Below, piece after piece: positions 34,781 to 43,610 of a stretch of DNA of 64,000 bases (position 1 is the first letter of the stretch; each line of letters starts with the position of its first letter). The position numbers were made by a program, and so were the translations under genes. The notes beneath the pieces were generated by a model. It searched no databases. It was not told where the DNA came from and saw only the letters and a program-made list of their open reading frames with translations. The DNA comes from Candidatus Bathyarchaeota archaeon (GTDB lineage: Archaea > Thermoproteota > Bathyarchaeia > Bathyarchaeales > Bathycorpusculaceae): contig JAOZIA010000024.1 in assembly GCA_026014585.1 (NCBI GenBank), positions 1 to 64,000 of the forward strand, given 5' to 3'.

Positions 34781-36363
34781 TACGCAGCCACCTTCTTTTT
34801 CACTACTTTCTTAGGCTTAGGTTTAGTTTTAGCTTTAGGACAAACCTTTTCAGCTTTTTCCTTAACCAAGTGTTCAGGCAGTTTAACTTCTGCTTGCTCT
34901 ACCATGTCACCCCGCTTCACTTTGATAGCACGAATCTCGTCAAGAATACGTGTTAAGAGCTGCTCATCACTTAAGATGCCCTGAGGTGCATCGACCACTT
35001 TTTTAAGTGAAATTGGAACAGCATCCATACGATAAGCTGTGCCCTCAGATTCTATACCGCACCACTGTGTCGGAAACACGACATCACCTAGTCTTGAGAT
35101 TGCGTTCCAATCGGGGTTAATTGTGATTAATGGATGCTTCATCATATTTTTGACCGCAGCTTTGGGGAAGTGCGCACCTGGGTCTGCTGAGATTACTAGT
35201 GTTGCGTCGTTGTCGCCACGTTTGAGCAAGTCAACTGCCGTGAATTCGCCAGGATTATACAGCGGGTAACCTTGTGTGAAGTCAAGCGCGTATGGATATC
35301 CTGTTGACCAAGCAAACACAACGTTTGCGCCTGTAACGTTAAAGTGTCCACGCATAGGGGAAATTACGAATTTTGTTTTCCTGTTTAGATCACGAGTTAG
35401 GGCGATTGCAAGTTCAATGTTGCGGAATCTGCCTGCGCTTTGGGTCATGCCTAAGCCGAAGTAGATTACGCCAAAATTGCAGTTCACCATTGCATCAGCA
35501 ACATCTCGCAGGTAATCAACTGAGACACCCCCAACTTTTTCAACGTCCAGTTCTTGGTCGCGAACTAAACATCTTAAGGCTTCAATTATTTCGTAGTCCT
35601 TGTTTGGTTGAACCTGAATAAAGTAGTCTGCTGCTTCCGCAGTCATGGTTTTGCGCACGTCAACCACAATCATTTTACGCCCTTCTTTTTGGATGGTTTG
35701 TGGTGGCGGGTTAACGGTACAAACATCTGGGCGGATTGGTGGGCGGTAACCTGGGAGAATTCTACGTGACGCTGCCTCAACTTTTTTGCGGCTAGCTCCA
35801 CCCTTCATTTTTTCTAAGTAAGATTTCCATTCGCTTGCTTCGAAGCGGCCCTCTGTGAAGGCTGTATATCGTTCAACATGACGGGGATGAGAAGTCCACG
35901 GATTGCATGCCCAGTAAACAATTAAGTCTGCACGGTGCCTGATTTGCCCAAGAGTTGCGGTTGGAAGACCAATTTCTTGCGTTGCCATAACTGATGGACC
36001 GTGGCATACACTGCAACAGTTATCAAGGGTTGACCCTAATTCTTCAGCTAACATTACACCAATGCGTTGTGCTTCACTGGTGGAACTGGTCCAACCGAAA
36101 AGCAAGGGATATTTGGCGTCTGTTAGGATTTCTGCTGCTCGGTGAATTGCCTCATTCATTGTAACTGGTATAAGTTTGCCGTCTTTGCGTATGTGAGGTT
36201 GCAGGATGCGTTCGTCACTTTTGTATCCGTGAACCATTTTAGCTTCGCATACAGAGCAGCCATTTTTCATTTTTACAATTTCATTGTTTTTCACGGTTAC
36301 TTCTAGGTCATCACAGAGGCAACCGCAGATTGGACAAACAACAGATTTTACTTCTGTGGTCAT
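34780..36363 (-). CDS. fwdB: Formylmethanofuran dehydrogenase subunit B (Mo/W catalytic)
   Basis: FwdB (527 residues) reduces CO2 to formate at a tungsto- or molybdopterin centre and carries one [4Fe-4S] cluster (CPICGCLC...CSVCEAK, residues 10-40). The metal ligand is a cysteine, C120 in CCSVCHGPS, not selenocysteine. The protein is about 90 residues longer than usual: an insertion at about residues 175-229 (after FTEGRF, before IVVDVRKT) and a lysine/proline-rich tail ending KPKKVVKKKVAA. It overlaps fwdD by four bases and fwdA by one. Confidence 0.95.
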   Translation of the reverse strand: MTTEVKSVVCPICGCLCDDLEVTVKNNEIVKMKNGCSVCEAKMVHGYKSDERILQPHIRKDGKLIPVTMNEAIHRAAEILTDAKYPLLFGWTSSTSEAQRIGVMLAEELGSTLDNCCSVCHGPSVMATQEIGLPTATLGQIRHRADLIVYWACNPWTSHPRHVERYTAFTEGRFEASEWKSYLEKMKGGASRKKVEAASRRILPGYRPPIRPDVCTVNPPPQTIQKEGRKMIVVDVRKTMTAEAADYFIQVQPNKDYEIIEALRCLVRDQELDVEKVGGVSVDYLRDVADAMVNCNFGVIYFGLGMTQSAGRFRNIELAIALTRDLNRKTKFVISPMRGHFNVTGANVVFAWSTGYPYALDFTQGYPLYNPGEFTAVDLLKRGDNDATLVISADPGAHFPKAAVKNMMKHPLITINPDWNAISRLGDVVFPTQWCGIESEGTAYRMDAVPISLKKVVDAPQGILSDEQLLTRILDEIRAIKVKRGDMVEQAEVKLPEHLVKEKAEKVCPKAKTKPKPKKVVKKKVAA

Positions 36364-36767
36364 ACTGTTTCCTTCCCAAACTCAACTGTTAGAAGTTCAT
36401 TTAATGTAAGAACATTTTCTTCTGTGGATTCAACTTCAACGGGGAAGCCTTTGAAGAGGGGCATGCCCATGCTATAAGTGTCATCGCCACAAACCGCGTT
36501 TGCCCACGTTCCACATGGAATGAAAACCATTCCGGGCATGTTGCCGTATGGATATTTTCGTGCTCTTACGACAACTGAGCCAAATTTGGATGTGACTTTT
36601 ACTTTTGAGTTTCCTCGTAATCCCAGTTTTGCCATGTCAACTGGGTCCATAAAACATACCGCGGCGCTGTCAAAGTATTCTTGTGATCCTTTACCCATTT
36701 CTTTTCCAACGCCTTGATCAATCGTTCTACCAGTAATTAGAGTCACGCGTAATTTTTTCTCCACCAT
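36360..36767 (-). CDS. fwdD: Formylmethanofuran dehydrogenase subunit D
   Basis: FwdD (135 residues) is the molybdopterin-dinucleotide-binding beta-barrel subunit that covers the FwdB active site. RVTLITGRTIDQGVGKEMGK and SAAVCFMDPVDMAKLGL match the family, and GMVFIPCGTWANAV the cofactor-binding end. I use the ATG at 36767 after GGAG; the frame extends to 36821 but that part is not FwdD-like. First gene of the fwdD-B-A-C operon. The electron-carrying subunits fwdF and fwdG are not in the window. Confidence 0.94.
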   Translation of the reverse strand: MVEKKLRVTLITGRTIDQGVGKEMGKGSQEYFDSAAVCFMDPVDMAKLGLRGNSKVKVTSKFGSVVVRARKYPYGNMPGMVFIPCGTWANAVCGDDTYSMGMPLFKGFPVEVESTEENVLTLNELLTVEFGKETV

Positions 36768-36798
36768 GGTCTCCGACCTACTGATAAAGGTAACCATC

Positions 36799-36810
36799 AT
36801 ATATTTAAGA
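36799..36810 (-). promoter_or_regulatory. TATA box of the fwd operon
   Basis: Read on the minus strand, CTTAAATATATG lies about 32-43 bases before the fwdD ATG, a good archaeal TATA at the expected distance for a leader of about ten bases. The gap to 36932 holds only AT-rich sequence. Confidence 0.5.
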
Positions 36811-36932
36811 GTAAAGTTCAAAAAAATAAAAAAAACTCCATGAACAATACGTATTATGAAGCAGGAATTGCCATAAAAAACACTGCTTCAAAGATAGGAC
36901 ATTAAACACATAAGAGCTAAAATTAATTTAAA

Positions 36933-37304
36933 TTAAAGTTTTGCATGCTCAGCATTAAAGGTTGCATTGTATGTTCTCTTGTGTGTTTTTGGGTCTTCTT
37001 CACAGGTAACCTGCCCATTAAACGTGACACCCCTCATGCGCCTTAGGTCTTTGGTCATGTCAGGTTCTGTATCGTCAAACCAGCAAACCACGTAATGGTC
37101 CGGTATGCCTTCTTTTGTGATTAAATAGTCTACGTCACCCATTAAAGTAAAAAAAGCCTCAATGTTGCCTGCATATTTTGGTTTTTCTCCAGCGGTCACG
37201 GTTAGCTTTTTTGCTCTAACAACCACAAAGGGGTCAGATTCAGGGTTCACAGAGCGTTCCCGAAAGATACTTAAAACAGGTTTATTGTACACAAATTCAG
37301 ACAT
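36933..37304 (-). CDS. Uncharacterised 123-residue protein upstream of fwd
   Basis: A cytosolic-looking mixed alpha/beta protein with no recognised family. Visible stretches are DPFVVVRAKKLTVTAGEKP, YAGNIEAFFTLMGDVDYLI and YVVCWFDDTEPDMTKDLRRM; the alternating strands suggest a small beta-barrel. It is on the fwd strand, 165 bases upstream, but has its own leader, and it is divergent from the site-2 protease gene. Codon use looks normal. Confidence 0.6.
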   Translation of the reverse strand: MSEFVYNKPVLSIFRERSVNPESDPFVVVRAKKLTVTAGEKPKYAGNIEAFFTLMGDVDYLITKEGIPDHYVVCWFDDTEPDMTKDLRRMRGVTFNGQVTCEEDPKTHKRTYNATFNAEHAKL

Positions 37305-37382
37305 GATTAATCCTTCAATTACTAGTTAAAGAATTATTTTAACTTTAAAGACTTAAAAGCGCTCAAATGCATCTCTGTAACC

Positions 37383-38450
37383 ATGAAGACGTCTTTTAAA
37401 ATAGGCTCAATATGGAAAATCCCCATAGAGCTACACATCACATTCATACTGCTAATTTTAGCCATACTGGTACTCTCGTACCCTAACTTTTACAATTTCT
37501 CGTTGGTTCTTTTCCTGTTTGTCTTCGTATTTTTCCATGAACTCGCCCACTCAGTTGTCGCAAGACACTACAAAATAAAAGTCAGAAAAATCATCCTCTA
37601 TCCAATCGGCGGAGTCTCCGAAATCGAAGAAATCCCCGAAAACCCAAAAATTGAATGGAGAATGGCCATTGCTGGACCGGCAACTAGCCTTGCAATCGGC
37701 GCTGTTCTTCTTGCAATAAATCAGCTTATTTACGCACCCTCAGCGTCAACAATAATTTCCAATGTGCTCTCTATTACTGGAAATCTGCTCTTTGACTTGG
37801 CATTTCTTAACCTGATATTGGGTGCTTTTAACTTGATTCCAGCGTTCCCGATGGATGGTGGAAGGGCTTTCAGGGCATTACTTGCTGAAAAAATGAAGTT
37901 CTCAGACGCCACCAAATATGCCGTTTATCTTGGCAAAGGCTTCGCAGTTGTTATGGCTGCATTTGGGGTTCTTTTCAATTTCTGGTTTATAATAATAGGC
38001 ATTTTCATCTATATTGGAGCAAATGAAGAAGCAGAACAAACAATTATATCCACAGCACTTGCGCGGGTGAGAGTGAAAGATGTTATGCAGTTGCAGTTCG
38101 GCTTTGTTAGCCCAGAACAAGACCTATCTGAAACCGTGGAAATCATGTTCAAATCTCGTTACCATGACGCTTTGGTCATAAAAAACGGTGAATATCAGGG
38201 TATTGTACAGTGGGGTGAAATAACCAAAGTGATACCTGAAAAGAGAAGTCAAATCAAAGTTGGGGATATGCCTCTTAAGAAAATCGGGGTTTTTGAGGAT
38301 GAAGCAATCCTTGAAGCATACAAGATAATGAGCAGAGAAAAAATTGATTTACTTCCTGTCATTGACCACGCCAACCCAGCCATGATTGTGGGTGTACTCA
38401 CCAACGAGGCAGTGGCAAGCGCTTATGAGAAAGCAAAAAACATGCGTTAA
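37383..38450 (+). CDS. Site-2 protease (M50) with CBS domains
   Basis: A 355-residue membrane metalloprotease that cleaves within membrane helices, often to release regulators. FFHELAHSVVARH holds the zinc HExxH at residues 52-56. NLIPAFPMDGGRAFRALL (near 153-170) carries the third ligand aspartate. Five or six membrane segments span about 18-215. Two CBS domains occupy about 230-350 (VKDVMQLQFGFVSPEQDLSE and IDLLPVIDH...VGVLTNEAV), likely sensing adenine nucleotides. This is the common archaeal S2P-CBS architecture. Monocistronic. Confidence 0.92.
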   Translation: MKTSFKIGSIWKIPIELHITFILLILAILVLSYPNFYNFSLVLFLFVFVFFHELAHSVVARHYKIKVRKIILYPIGGVSEIEEIPENPKIEWRMAIAGPATSLAIGAVLLAINQLIYAPSASTIISNVLSITGNLLFDLAFLNLILGAFNLIPAFPMDGGRAFRALLAEKMKFSDATKYAVYLGKGFAVVMAAFGVLFNFWFIIIGIFIYIGANEEAEQTIISTALARVRVKDVMQLQFGFVSPEQDLSETVEIMFKSRYHDALVIKNGEYQGIVQWGEITKVIPEKRSQIKVGDMPLKKIGVFEDEAILEAYKIMSREKIDLLPVIDHANPAMIVGVLTNEAVASAYEKAKNMR

Positions 38451-38680
38451 AAGACTGAGGCGGCGGATAATTCATCGAGATGTTGTCGCCTTCAAAGTTG
38501 TTTATAACAATCATGCTGTCAGGATTAACTCGTACCAAGCAAAATCTGTACCCTCCCCAGCTAAAATGAACTATAAGAGAATACATAGTTTGAAAAAAAA
38601 TGGGAGAAGCTATTGTTTCTATGTAAAATAATCTTAATAAAAAGACCTAATAAGAAGAAAAGAGAGAAAGGAGAAAAACA

Positions 38681-39202
38681 GTGCACCCAATAAAAATCAT
38701 AATTATCATATTAACCTTTACGATTTCAGTAGCTGCAATAACAAGTATTGGTTATGCGGGTACTGCCGCAAGCGTTAACAAGGCGTGGGCAGGCGTAAAC
38801 TATTATGACGACAGCGGTCAAGTTAGCTTAGGCTCCACAGTCAACATTTACTGGACGGGCGTGGTTGCGTCCTCACAGGGCGACACCGTTGACATTACAG
38901 TAATCGACCCCGACGGAAACAACATTACAAACTGGATGGACTTAACTCCAACAGACTCAGGCAACGTCTCATTTGTGCCAGACAAGACTGGTTCTTACGC
39001 AGTAATCTTTGACGGCCACCCAACGTACTATCACTTCAGCACGGTTGTTGCGGTTTCATCAGTTTTTGTTTTGCCAGAAAGCTTCTTAGGTACACTCTTA
39101 GCACTGAGCACAGGGTTTACTGCCATTGGTGTTTTTAGGGTATGGAAAACTAGAAAACATTACAACCCAATAACCAACAAAACCCAGCTCAGCAGAGGAT
39201 AA
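38681..39202 (+). CDS. Secreted Ig-like protein with PEF-type C-terminal anchor
   Basis: A 173-residue exported protein. The signal peptide (about residues 4-27) is followed by one beta-sandwich domain with PKD/Ig-like features (GDTVDITVIDPDGNNIT, then TGSYAVIFDGHPTYYHF). The C-terminus has LPES, a membrane helix and a basic tail RVWKTRKH, the tripartite layout of sorted archaeal surface proteins. GTG start behind GAAAGGAG. The gap before it (38451-38680) contains no convincing gene. Confidence 0.68.
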   Translation: MHPIKIIIIILTFTISVAAITSIGYAGTAASVNKAWAGVNYYDDSGQVSLGSTVNIYWTGVVASSQGDTVDITVIDPDGNNITNWMDLTPTDSGNVSFVPDKTGSYAVIFDGHPTYYHFSTVVAVSSVFVLPESFLGTLLALSTGFTAIGVFRVWKTRKHYNPITNKTQLSRG

Positions 39203-39245
39203 AGCGCCGCTACCAGAAAGAATTAAATCAACAGCCTTTACTACT

Positions 39246-40643
39246 ATGCGTATGAGTGACTTTCTAGATTTCTGCAAAGAAGAAAACATGGCGTTATTCA
39301 CGGATTTCTACGAGCTAACCATGTGTGCAAGCTATTTTGACCACAAAAATTTTGAAACAGCCACGTTTGACCTTTTCATACGTCGCTTACCTGAAAACCG
39401 TAGCTACATCCTCTTTGCAGGGCTTGAACAAGCAGTGAAATATTTAGAAAACATCAAATTTACCGAGCCACAACTGGCTTATCTTAAACAGCAGGGTTTT
39501 AAAGATGATTTTCTTGATTACCTACGCAATTTTAAGTTCACTGGCGAGGTTTGGGCTGTTCCAGAAGGCACAATAGTTTTCCCAAACGAACCCCTAATCC
39601 GAGTAACCGCCCCAATAATTGAAGCACAAATCGTCGAAACCTTCCTACTAAACACCATAAACCTGCAAACCACCATGGCAACCAAAGCATCCAGAGTAGT
39701 ACATGCTGCCAAAGGCAAAGCAGTCATCGAGTTTGGGCTACGCCGAGAACAAGGTATTGACGCAGGAATGAAAGTGGCAAGATGCAGCTATATTGCAGGT
39801 TGCAAAGGCACGTCAAACGTGCTAGCAGGACAAGTTTTTGGCATCAAAGTTTTTGGCACCATGGCGCACTCCTTCATTATGTCGTATCACAAAGAAATAG
39901 ATGCCTTTCGAGCATTTGCCAAAACATTTCCCCACAACTCCACCTTGCTCATAGACACTTATGATGACATTGCAGGAGCAGAAAAAGCCGTGGAGATAGC
40001 CAAAGAAATGGAGACTCAGGGTTATCGCCTGAGTGGTGTGCGATTGGACAGCGGAGATTTGTCACAAACCAGCAAGAAAGTTCGCGCAATCCTTGACGGT
40101 AAAGGCTTGGGGTATGTGAAGATTTTTGTTAGTGGTGACCTTGACGAATACAAAATTGAGGAACTTCTTGCGGCGGATGCACCGATTGACTCGTTTGGTG
40201 TGGGAACAAAAATGGGAACCTCAGCTGACAGGCCATACATTGACGCTATCTATAAACTCTCAGAAACAATGGAGCCAGATGGCAGTTTTCAGCCCATCAT
40301 GAAACTCAGCAAAGACAAACACACTCTGCCCGGAAGAAAGCAGGTTTACCGATTCAAGGACATACAAGGCAATTTTGACCATGATTTAATTACGCTTGAC
40401 AACGAAAACGTAACTGGTGAACCCCTACTGGTTAAGGTCATAGAAGGGGGCAAACGGGTTTACAAGCTACCATCTCTTGAGCAAATCCGCGCTAACGCCG
40501 CAGAGAACCTTCAGAAACTCCCAGAAAAATATCAAACTTTAAGGGACGCACCCGTTTTTCCTGTTGAGTTAAGCAGTAACCTGCAAGAATTGGTTGTTTT
40601 GGTTAAAAAACAGTTAACAGAAACGGAAATTGTCCCTTGCTAA
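39246..40643 (+). CDS. pncB: Nicotinate phosphoribosyltransferase
   Basis: A 465-residue enzyme of NAD salvage that makes nicotinate mononucleotide from nicotinate and PRPP. Family blocks include ALFTDFYELTMCASYF (N-terminus), EFGLRREQGIDAG with the phosphorylated-histidine region substitute, GTMAHSFIMSY with the reactive histidine, LIDTYDDIAGAEKAV, and VRLDSGDLSQTSKKVR (phosphate-binding). The start at 39246 has two in-frame alternatives (39252, 39288); alignment cannot decide here. Confidence 0.9.
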   Translation: MRMSDFLDFCKEENMALFTDFYELTMCASYFDHKNFETATFDLFIRRLPENRSYILFAGLEQAVKYLENIKFTEPQLAYLKQQGFKDDFLDYLRNFKFTGEVWAVPEGTIVFPNEPLIRVTAPIIEAQIVETFLLNTINLQTTMATKASRVVHAAKGKAVIEFGLRREQGIDAGMKVARCSYIAGCKGTSNVLAGQVFGIKVFGTMAHSFIMSYHKEIDAFRAFAKTFPHNSTLLIDTYDDIAGAEKAVEIAKEMETQGYRLSGVRLDSGDLSQTSKKVRAILDGKGLGYVKIFVSGDLDEYKIEELLAADAPIDSFGVGTKMGTSADRPYIDAIYKLSETMEPDGSFQPIMKLSKDKHTLPGRKQVYRFKDIQGNFDHDLITLDNENVTGEPLLVKVIEGGKRVYKLPSLEQIRANAAENLQKLPEKYQTLRDAPVFPVELSSNLQELVVLVKKQLTETEIVPC

Positions 40644-40747
40644 GGCTTTAGGCAGTATTATTTATCGTAGGATATTTCTGGGTGGATATGGCAAAGCCTT
40701 AATAGTCTTTTTTTAAAATTGTTAAAGTTATAATTGGAGTTAATATT

Positions 40748-41938
40748 ATGCAAAACCGCCCAGCTATTGTTGCTGTTGGTCGAACAAAATTCGGAGAACA
40801 CTACGGCAAAGAACCCGAAAAACTCATCGAAGAAGCATGGCTGGCCGCCTCAAACGAATGCGGCATCGAACGCAAAAACCTGCAAGCCTGCTACATGTCC
40901 GACTGTTTTCTGCCAATCACAAACAAGCTTGGATTAGAGGAAGGCTTTCTCTCAGAACTCACCGAGTTACATGTTCCCATGGAAGTCACGCGCTCATTTA
41001 GTGCTGCCATGTGGGCTGCTTGTCACGCTGTTCAATCAGGAATCTATGACACGGTTCTTGTTGGCGGTTTAGAGAAAATGACTGACCGCTGGGACAAAAT
41101 CCGTGATGACCTAATGCTCCTAGACGACCCATGGAGCTACTATGCAGGCGGCACACCAGAATCTAATCATGAACTCATGCTTAGAGCATACATCAAAAAA
41201 TACGGCATTCAAGGTGCTGATTTAGACGAACTGAATCTGGCTTTAGCAGAGATTTCAGTAAAAAATCATGAGAATGCCACAAAAAATAATTGCGCTCAGT
41301 TCCAAAAGAAAATCAGCGTTGACCATGTTCTGAATGCACGCAAAAAAGAACAGAAACCCTTGGGACTTTTTGATTTTGCACCCGTCAGCGATGGCGCGTC
41401 AGCATTGGTTTTAACCAGCGAAGAGAGAGCCAAAAAAATGCATGATAATCCCGTTTATGTTCTAAGCTGTATTTCATCCACGGACTTTCTTAATTATCCA
41501 GCCCGTGCAGATTTAACTCATTTTGTTTCAGCGCAACTTGCTATGGAAAAAGCTCAGAAAAAAACACAAGTTAAAACAAGTGACATGCAAATCGTTGAAC
41601 TCTATGACCAATCTACAATTATGCAGATGGTTTCTTTGGAAGATTTGGGTTTCTGCAAACCTGGAACCGCCTGGAAAAGCATCCGTGAAAGCAACACAAA
41701 AGGTCAGGAGCTCATGGTGGAAGACAAACAAATTTACATTAACACTAACGGCGGCTTAAAAGCAGACGGCAACCCTCTGGGAGCCACCGGCGGCGCAGAA
41801 ATTTTTGAAATTTATCGTCAACTCCGTGGTGAAGCAGCTGAACGACAAATTCCCAGCCCGCCAAAGTTTGGTTGCGCCTTAGAATTTGAAGGGTTTGGAA
41901 CTAAAGCGTATGTTAGCATACTTGGGAGAGACCAATAA
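40748..41938 (+). CDS. Thiolase-superfamily protein (acetyl-CoA acetyltransferase-like) with altered active site
   Basis: A 396-residue member of the archaeal thiolase family that forms acetoacetyl-CoA for the mevalonate pathway in complex with HMG-CoA synthase through DUF35. The fold signatures are present (IVAVGRTKFG, SDGASALVL, EDLGFCKPG, PLGATGGAEIFEI). However, the region that normally holds the nucleophile ACASG reads VTRSFSAAMWAACHA (residues 80-94), and the usual GHPxGATG reads GNPLGATG (N342 for histidine). Only the late cysteine (C376, GCALEFEGFG) is recognisable. Its stop overlaps the HMGCS start (TAATG). Confidence 0.85.
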   Translation: MQNRPAIVAVGRTKFGEHYGKEPEKLIEEAWLAASNECGIERKNLQACYMSDCFLPITNKLGLEEGFLSELTELHVPMEVTRSFSAAMWAACHAVQSGIYDTVLVGGLEKMTDRWDKIRDDLMLLDDPWSYYAGGTPESNHELMLRAYIKKYGIQGADLDELNLALAEISVKNHENATKNNCAQFQKKISVDHVLNARKKEQKPLGLFDFAPVSDGASALVLTSEERAKKMHDNPVYVLSCISSTDFLNYPARADLTHFVSAQLAMEKAQKKTQVKTSDMQIVELYDQSTIMQMVSLEDLGFCKPGTAWKSIRESNTKGQELMVEDKQIYINTNGGLKADGNPLGATGGAEIFEIYRQLRGEAAERQIPSPPKFGCALEFEGFGTKAYVSILGRDQ

Positions 41939-43443
41939 TGAGCAGTGAACCAATAGAACGTAGAGTCAGCTACCTTGGCGACAGGTTAAGAGCTAGCCGT
42001 TGTCAATTGTGCGGTAAAGAATACTTTGAGGTTCGCGATTACTGCGGTGACTGTGGAAGAAAAAGCTATGGTAAAATGAGCAGCAACGACCTCTTCTACG
42101 AGAAAGGAAAACTGGAATTATGCACATTAATCAATGAACCCACAAACAAGTTCACAAAACTGGGAAACTTCATTTACGGCATAGTCAGCTTCCATGACGG
42201 AAAAGTTCGTGTTCCAGCAAGAATCACTGACCAGCTTTTGTGCGGAGAAAAAATTGATTTAGACAGCCTCGAAGGACGCGAAGTAGTTCCAAGATTCCGA
42301 AGGCGCTACTCAGTAGGAAAAAGCGAGGTTGTCCCAACTATTTCGTTAGCTTTCACTTTGGCAGATGAGTATTATCCACACCAAGAATACAAAATTGTTC
42401 AGCCAAACAAAGAGTATGAGCTACCAGGAATCGTTGGCTACGGCGTTTACACATCCAAATTCCGCATAAAAGACGGAAGCATTGAACGCGCTGTCCCATT
42501 CATTGATGAAGACTCAATCACCGCAGCGGTTGAAGCAGGAAAACTCGCACTTATCCACTCAGCATTAGACAGCAAATTAATCGGCAAAGTCACCGTGGGC
42601 TCAGAATCTAACCCATACGCAGTGAAACCCATCGCCAGCAAAGTCGCACAGGTTTTAAAACTTGGCGAAGAAGAAGGCGACATACAAGGCGTAGACGCAG
42701 TCGACACAGAGTTCGCCTGCAAAGCAGCAACAAGCACTTTCAAAGATGCATGTGCACTGGTAAGCTATCCCCGTTCAGGCATCAGATTTGCCATGAGCAT
42801 CGGCGCAGACAATTCTCAAGCAGCCCCCCGCGGTTGCCCCGGCGGCGAATTAGACCAGTTTGTCGGCTACGGAGGAGCAGCATACATTTTTGGCAAACAA
42901 GACGTTATCGCTGAAATAGAAGGCTGGTACAGCTGCACATCAGACACACCTGACTTTTGGCGCAGAGACGGTGAACAGTTCCCCATGCACGGCGGCAGAT
43001 TCACAGGCGACCCCGCATACTTTAAGCACATTCGCAAAGCAGCAACCAAACTCATGGAACAATTCAACCTCCAACCCAGCGACATAACATACTTTGTCCC
43101 ACACCAACCCAACCCCGCATTCCCAGTAAGAATCGCAAAAGAACTGGGCTTTAAAGACGAACAATATATGCCTTCACTGCAAATCAACAAAATCGGCAAC
43201 ACCTATTCAGGATGCGCACTTATCGGTTTAGGAGCAATTCTAGACATTGCCAAACCAGATGACCGCGTTTTGGTTGCAAGCTATGGCAGCGGAGCAGGAA
43301 GCGACGCATACTTGCTACGGACAACAAGCCAACTTCCAGAGAAGCGTGCACGTCAAAAGATGACAGTGAAGTTTCAAACGGAAAACCCATTCCGCCAATA
43401 CCTTGACTACAACACATACCGACGCCTAAAGCTCGGAATGTAA
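41938..43443 (+). CDS. DUF35 domain fused to HMG-CoA synthase
   Basis: A 501-residue bifunctional protein. Residues 1-150 are a DUF35-type zinc-ribbon/OB-fold domain (C22, C25, C36, C39 in CQLCGKEYFEVRDYCGDC), the CoA-binding bridge between thiolase and HMGCS in archaea. Residues about 160-501 are archaeal HMG-CoA synthase with the glutamate in VGSESNPYAVKP (E223), nucleophile C261 in EFACKAATS and H389 in FVPHQPNPA. It makes HMG-CoA for isoprenoid lipid synthesis. In characterised methanogens DUF35 is a separate subunit; here it is fused, with the thiolase gene directly upstream. Confidence 0.92.
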   Translation: MSSEPIERRVSYLGDRLRASRCQLCGKEYFEVRDYCGDCGRKSYGKMSSNDLFYEKGKLELCTLINEPTNKFTKLGNFIYGIVSFHDGKVRVPARITDQLLCGEKIDLDSLEGREVVPRFRRRYSVGKSEVVPTISLAFTLADEYYPHQEYKIVQPNKEYELPGIVGYGVYTSKFRIKDGSIERAVPFIDEDSITAAVEAGKLALIHSALDSKLIGKVTVGSESNPYAVKPIASKVAQVLKLGEEEGDIQGVDAVDTEFACKAATSTFKDACALVSYPRSGIRFAMSIGADNSQAAPRGCPGGELDQFVGYGGAAYIFGKQDVIAEIEGWYSCTSDTPDFWRRDGEQFPMHGGRFTGDPAYFKHIRKAATKLMEQFNLQPSDITYFVPHQPNPAFPVRIAKELGFKDEQYMPSLQINKIGNTYSGCALIGLGAILDIAKPDDRVLVASYGSGAGSDAYLLRTTSQLPEKRARQKMTVKFQTENPFRQYLDYNTYRRLKLGM

Positions 43444-43456
43444 TTTTTCCTTTTTT

Positions 43457-43479
43457 CGGGTTAATTTTTTAAAAACCCG
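43457..43479 (+). terminator. Hairpin terminator
   Basis: CGGGTT (43457-43462) pairs with AACCCG (43474-43479) across an AT-rich loop, shortly after the HMGCS stop and next to T-runs. This is a plausible end for the thiolase/HMGCS transcript. Confidence 0.4.
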
Positions 43480-43610
43480 TCCATGTTAATTTTCAGTAAA
43501 TCATACAGAATAGCCAACTCTTGAGGGTTTAATTAAAGGTTTTATCTTCATGCAAGCGCAAGAATAATATAGACAGTTGTCAAATTATGTCTCTGTGAGG
43601 GTGTGTTTCA

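Noticed and set aside
31371-36767. Formate dehydrogenase operon suggested by FdhD
   Set aside because: No FDH catalytic gene is present; the nearby Mo/W enzyme is formylmethanofuran dehydrogenase.
38398-38586. 62-codon minus-strand open frame downstream of the site-2 protease, with GGGGAGG before an internal TTG
   Set aside because: It overlaps the protease 3' end by about 50 bases, shows no family pattern and may be chance; an opposite-strand frame covers the same DNA.
42447-43202. Long open frames on the minus strand inside the HMG-CoA synthase gene
   Set aside because: They are shadows of the plus-strand coding frame, which carries all family motifs.
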